Under the pieces are notes generated by a model. That model saw only the letters and a program-made list of their open reading frames with translations. It searched no databases and was not told the origin of the DNA. Below, one piece after another: positions 62,069 through 64,000 of a stretch of DNA of 64,000 bases. A program made the position numbers and the translations under genes. The DNA comes from RGIG3002 sp045546775. GTDB lineage: Bacteria > Bacillota > Clostridia > Lachnospirales > Lachnospiraceae. Numbering within the stretch: the first letter of the stretch is position 1; the number at the start of each line of letters is the position of its first letter. The DNA lies in NCBI GenBank assembly GCA_045546775.1, contig JAZQDM010000100.1, positions 1 through 64,000 of the forward strand. Direction: 5' to 3'.

Positions 62069-63871
62069 TTACGCTTCTTCGCTTTGTTCTGCAAGGTTGA
62101 TTGCAATCTGCAATTCTTCCAGCTGCGCTGCATCTACTACGTTTGGTGCGTCTGTCATAAGACAGGATGCGTCTTTCACTTTCGGGAAAGCGATAACTTC
62201 GCGGATGCTTTCTGCTTTTACAAGAAGCATAACAAGACGGTCCAAACCATAGGCAAGTCCTGCATGTGGCGGTACGCCATATTTGAATGCATTCAAAAGG
62301 AAACCGAAACGGTCGTAAGCATCTTCTTTGCTAAAGCCTAATACTTCAAACATTTTTTCCTGTACATCACTCTGGAAAATACGCACGGAACCGCCGCCCA
62401 ATTCTACGCCGTTTAATACGATATCGTAAGCTTTTGCGCGCACTTTTCCGGGGTCGCTGTCCAAAAGTGCCAAGTCTTCGTCCATCGGCATCGTAAACGG
62501 ATGGTGCATTGCCACATAACGGTCTTCTTCCTCGCTGTACTCTAAAAGCGGGAATTCGGTTACCCAAAGGAAATTAAACTTGTCATTGTCAATAATTTCC
62601 ATCTGTTTTGCCACTTCCAGACGAAGCGCACCAAGCACACTCCATACAATGTTATTTTTATCTGCTGCAAAAAGAAGCAAGTCGCCCTTTTCACCGCCCA
62701 TAGCAGCTACAAGTTCTGCCAGCTCTTCTTCTGTCATAAATTTTGCAAAGGAAGATTTGTACGTACCGTCTTCCTGTACTGCCAAATAAGCAAGACCTTT
62801 TGCACCATAACCTTTTGCAAATTCTACAAGTGCATCAATCTTTTTACGCGGCATCTGCGCCTGTCCTTTTGCGTTGATACCACGCACGGAACCACCGTTT
62901 TCCAAAGCGGATGTAAACACACCAAATCCGCAATTTTTCACTACTTCTGATACATCTGTAAGTTCCATGCCGAAACGGGTATCCGGCTTATCGGAACCAA
63001 AGCGGTCCATTGCTTCCTGCCATGTCATTCTCGGAATCGGAAGCTCGATATCAAGGCCAATTGCCTCTTTGCAAACTTTTTTCAAAAGTCTCTCATTTAC
63101 TTCAATCACATCGTCTACGTCAACGAAAGACAATTCCATATCCACCTGTGTAAATTCCGGCTGTCTGTCTGCTCGCAAATCCTCATCGCGGAAACATTTT
63201 GCAATCTGGAAATAACGGTCGTATCCGGAGCACATCAAAAGCTGTTTAAACAACTGCGGTGACTGGGGAAGTGCATAAAAATTGCCCGGGTGCACACGGC
63301 TCGGCACAAGATAATCTCTTGCTCCTTCCGGTGTGGATTTTGTGAGCATCGGTGTCTCAATTTCAATAAATCCTTCCTCTGCAAGAAAGGCACGGATGGA
63401 AGTTGCGATTTTGCTGCGAAGCATAATGTTTCTCTGCAAATCCGGTCTTCTCAAATCCAAATATCTGTATTTCAAGCGAAGGTCTTCTTTTGTTTTGGAA
63501 TCTTCTTCAATCGGGAACGGCGGTGTCTGTGCTTCGGACAATACACGGATTTCTTTTGCACGGATTTCGATGTTACCGGTAGCAAGATTTTCGTTTGCAT
63601 CACCGGCTCTCTTTGTCACCGTACCGACAACTGCAATTACAAATTCACTTCTGATTTTTTCCGCTTTCTGGAAGCTTTCTGTGCCGCATTCCTCTTCTTC
63701 AAATATAATCTGCAACAAACCGGAGCGGTCACGCAAATCGACGAAAATAATACCGCCTTTGTTACGCTGTTTCTGAACCCATCCCATAACGGTAACGGTT
63801 TCGCCCACATTATTTACACTCACTTCTGTACATCTGTGAGTTCTTTTTAAACCTTTCATTGACTCAGCCAT
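62069..63871 (-). CDS. aspS: Aspartyl-tRNA synthetase
   Basis: A 600-residue class IIb synthetase charging tRNA-Asp. It has an N-terminal OB-fold anticodon-binding domain, a catalytic domain interrupted by the bacterial GAD insertion (about 280-430), and the class II motifs, including FRDEDLRADRQPEFTQVD pieces (motif 2) and GLAYGLDRLVMLL (motif 3). AGGAGG is ten bases from the ATG. The gene follows an unidentified gene at the right edge and has a weak hairpin at its end. Confidence 0.97.
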   Translation of the reverse strand: MAESMKGLKRTHRCTEVSVNNVGETVTVMGWVQKQRNKGGIIFVDLRDRSGLLQIIFEEEECGTESFQKAEKIRSEFVIAVVGTVTKRAGDANENLATGNIEIRAKEIRVLSEAQTPPFPIEEDSKTKEDLRLKYRYLDLRRPDLQRNIMLRSKIATSIRAFLAEEGFIEIETPMLTKSTPEGARDYLVPSRVHPGNFYALPQSPQLFKQLLMCSGYDRYFQIAKCFRDEDLRADRQPEFTQVDMELSFVDVDDVIEVNERLLKKVCKEAIGLDIELPIPRMTWQEAMDRFGSDKPDTRFGMELTDVSEVVKNCGFGVFTSALENGGSVRGINAKGQAQMPRKKIDALVEFAKGYGAKGLAYLAVQEDGTYKSSFAKFMTEEELAELVAAMGGEKGDLLLFAADKNNIVWSVLGALRLEVAKQMEIIDNDKFNFLWVTEFPLLEYSEEEDRYVAMHHPFTMPMDEDLALLDSDPGKVRAKAYDIVLNGVELGGGSVRIFQSDVQEKMFEVLGFSKEDAYDRFGFLLNAFKYGVPPHAGLAYGLDRLVMLLVKAESIREVIAFPKVKDASCLMTDAPNVVDAAQLEELQIAINLAEQSEEA

Positions 63872-63891
63872 GCTTTACTGTCCTCCTAACA

Positions 63892-64000
63892 TTAACCTTT
63901 CAACGGCTCTTTATAAAATTCTTTGAACTCCTCATAGCCCTCTGCCATAAGCTGTTCTTTTTGGAATTTTTTATTTTTATTCATTCTGGCAACCAGTACT
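63892..64000 (-). CDS. 3-prime end of an unidentified gene (partial)
   Basis: An open frame enters from the right edge and ends at a TAA 20 bases upstream of aspS. Thirty-five codons are visible, ending in KEFYKEPLKG. The frame stays open upstream of the first in-window Met (VLVAR before it), so it is the tail of a longer protein, not a small gene. The charged, helical tail is not enough to identify the family. The short gap suggests co-transcription with aspS. Confidence 0.6.
   Translation of the reverse strand, partial: VLVARMNKNKKFQKEQLMAEGYEEFKEFYKEPLKG

Noticed and set aside
1..64000. Riboswitches, T-boxes, CRISPR arrays, transposases, prophage genes
   Set aside because: I looked in the larger intergenic gaps and saw no recognisable conserved riboswitch or T-box core, no spaced repeats and no transposase or phage structural gene.

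Overview
The window looks like chromosome from an endospore-forming, Gram-positive anaerobe of the Clostridia, most likely family Lachnospiraceae. Evidence: AT-leaning DNA, strong AGGAGG-type ribosome binding sites, sporulation genes (spoIIGA, sigE, sigG, a YlmC/YmxH protein), a SCIFF ranthipeptide with its radical SAM maturase, a meso-DAP type murE, and the Firmicutes prpC-prkC-rsgA and dcw gene orders. Almost every gene is on the minus strand, so transcription runs from high to low coordinates. The exceptions are sigG with a small partner gene (8.0-9.2 kb) and a CNNM/CorC-like gene (45.2-46.5 kb). Most of the window is conserved core chromosome.

Layout. 0.2-3.7 kb: a small helical hypothetical gene, a large non-coding inverted repeat, an SH3/NTF2-like membrane protein, tRNA-Arg(CCG) and a DUF5688 gene. 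3.9-7.8 kb: efp, a shikimate kinase/type II dehydroquinase fusion, aroE, a YqeG-type HAD phosphatase, nrdR, ylmC. 8-11.4 kb: sigG (plus strand), mgsA, sigE, spoIIGA. 11.6-24.2 kb: a reduced dcw cluster read mraZ-rsmH-ftsL-pbpB-spoVD-mraY-murD-ftsW-divIB-ftsZ, followed by a cytidylate-kinase-like gene. MraZ operator repeats stand in front of mraZ. 24.3-38.6 kb: lgt, ychF, rsgA, prkC, prpC, rlmN, rsmB, a zinc peptidase, fmt, def, priA, murE. 38.6-45 kb: a possible C-rich small RNA, recJ, a fused secDF, scfB (SCIFF maturase), scfA (48-residue SCIFF peptide) and a TIGR04086 membrane protein.

46.5-61 kb is the accessory part. A tight six-gene operon encodes a long solute-binding lipoprotein, two carbohydrate-type ABC permeases, a HlyD/MFP-type adaptor, a MacB-like periplasmic-core protein without an FtsX domain, and a second long solute-binding lipoprotein. 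No ATPase gene is present. A third paralogous binding protein, a leaderless amidase and a chemotaxis receptor lie just upstream. The binding proteins carry 300-400 extra N-terminal residues that look like beta-propeller repeats. This mixture of import-type and export-type parts is the best candidate for an undescribed system here. 61-64 kb holds an Sfp-type phosphopantetheinyl transferase, aspS and the 3-prime end of an unidentified gene.

The core genes serve cell-wall synthesis and division, sporulation, translation (efp, def, fmt, rlmN, rsmB, aspS, rsgA), Ser/Thr phosphosignalling, secretion and DNA repair or restart. Non-coding highlights are a roughly 280 bp inverted repeat at 0.74-1.02 kb, two GC-rich palindrome clusters placed behind gene terminators (3.7 and 11.5 kb), the mraZ operator array, and the hairpin between scfA and scfB.
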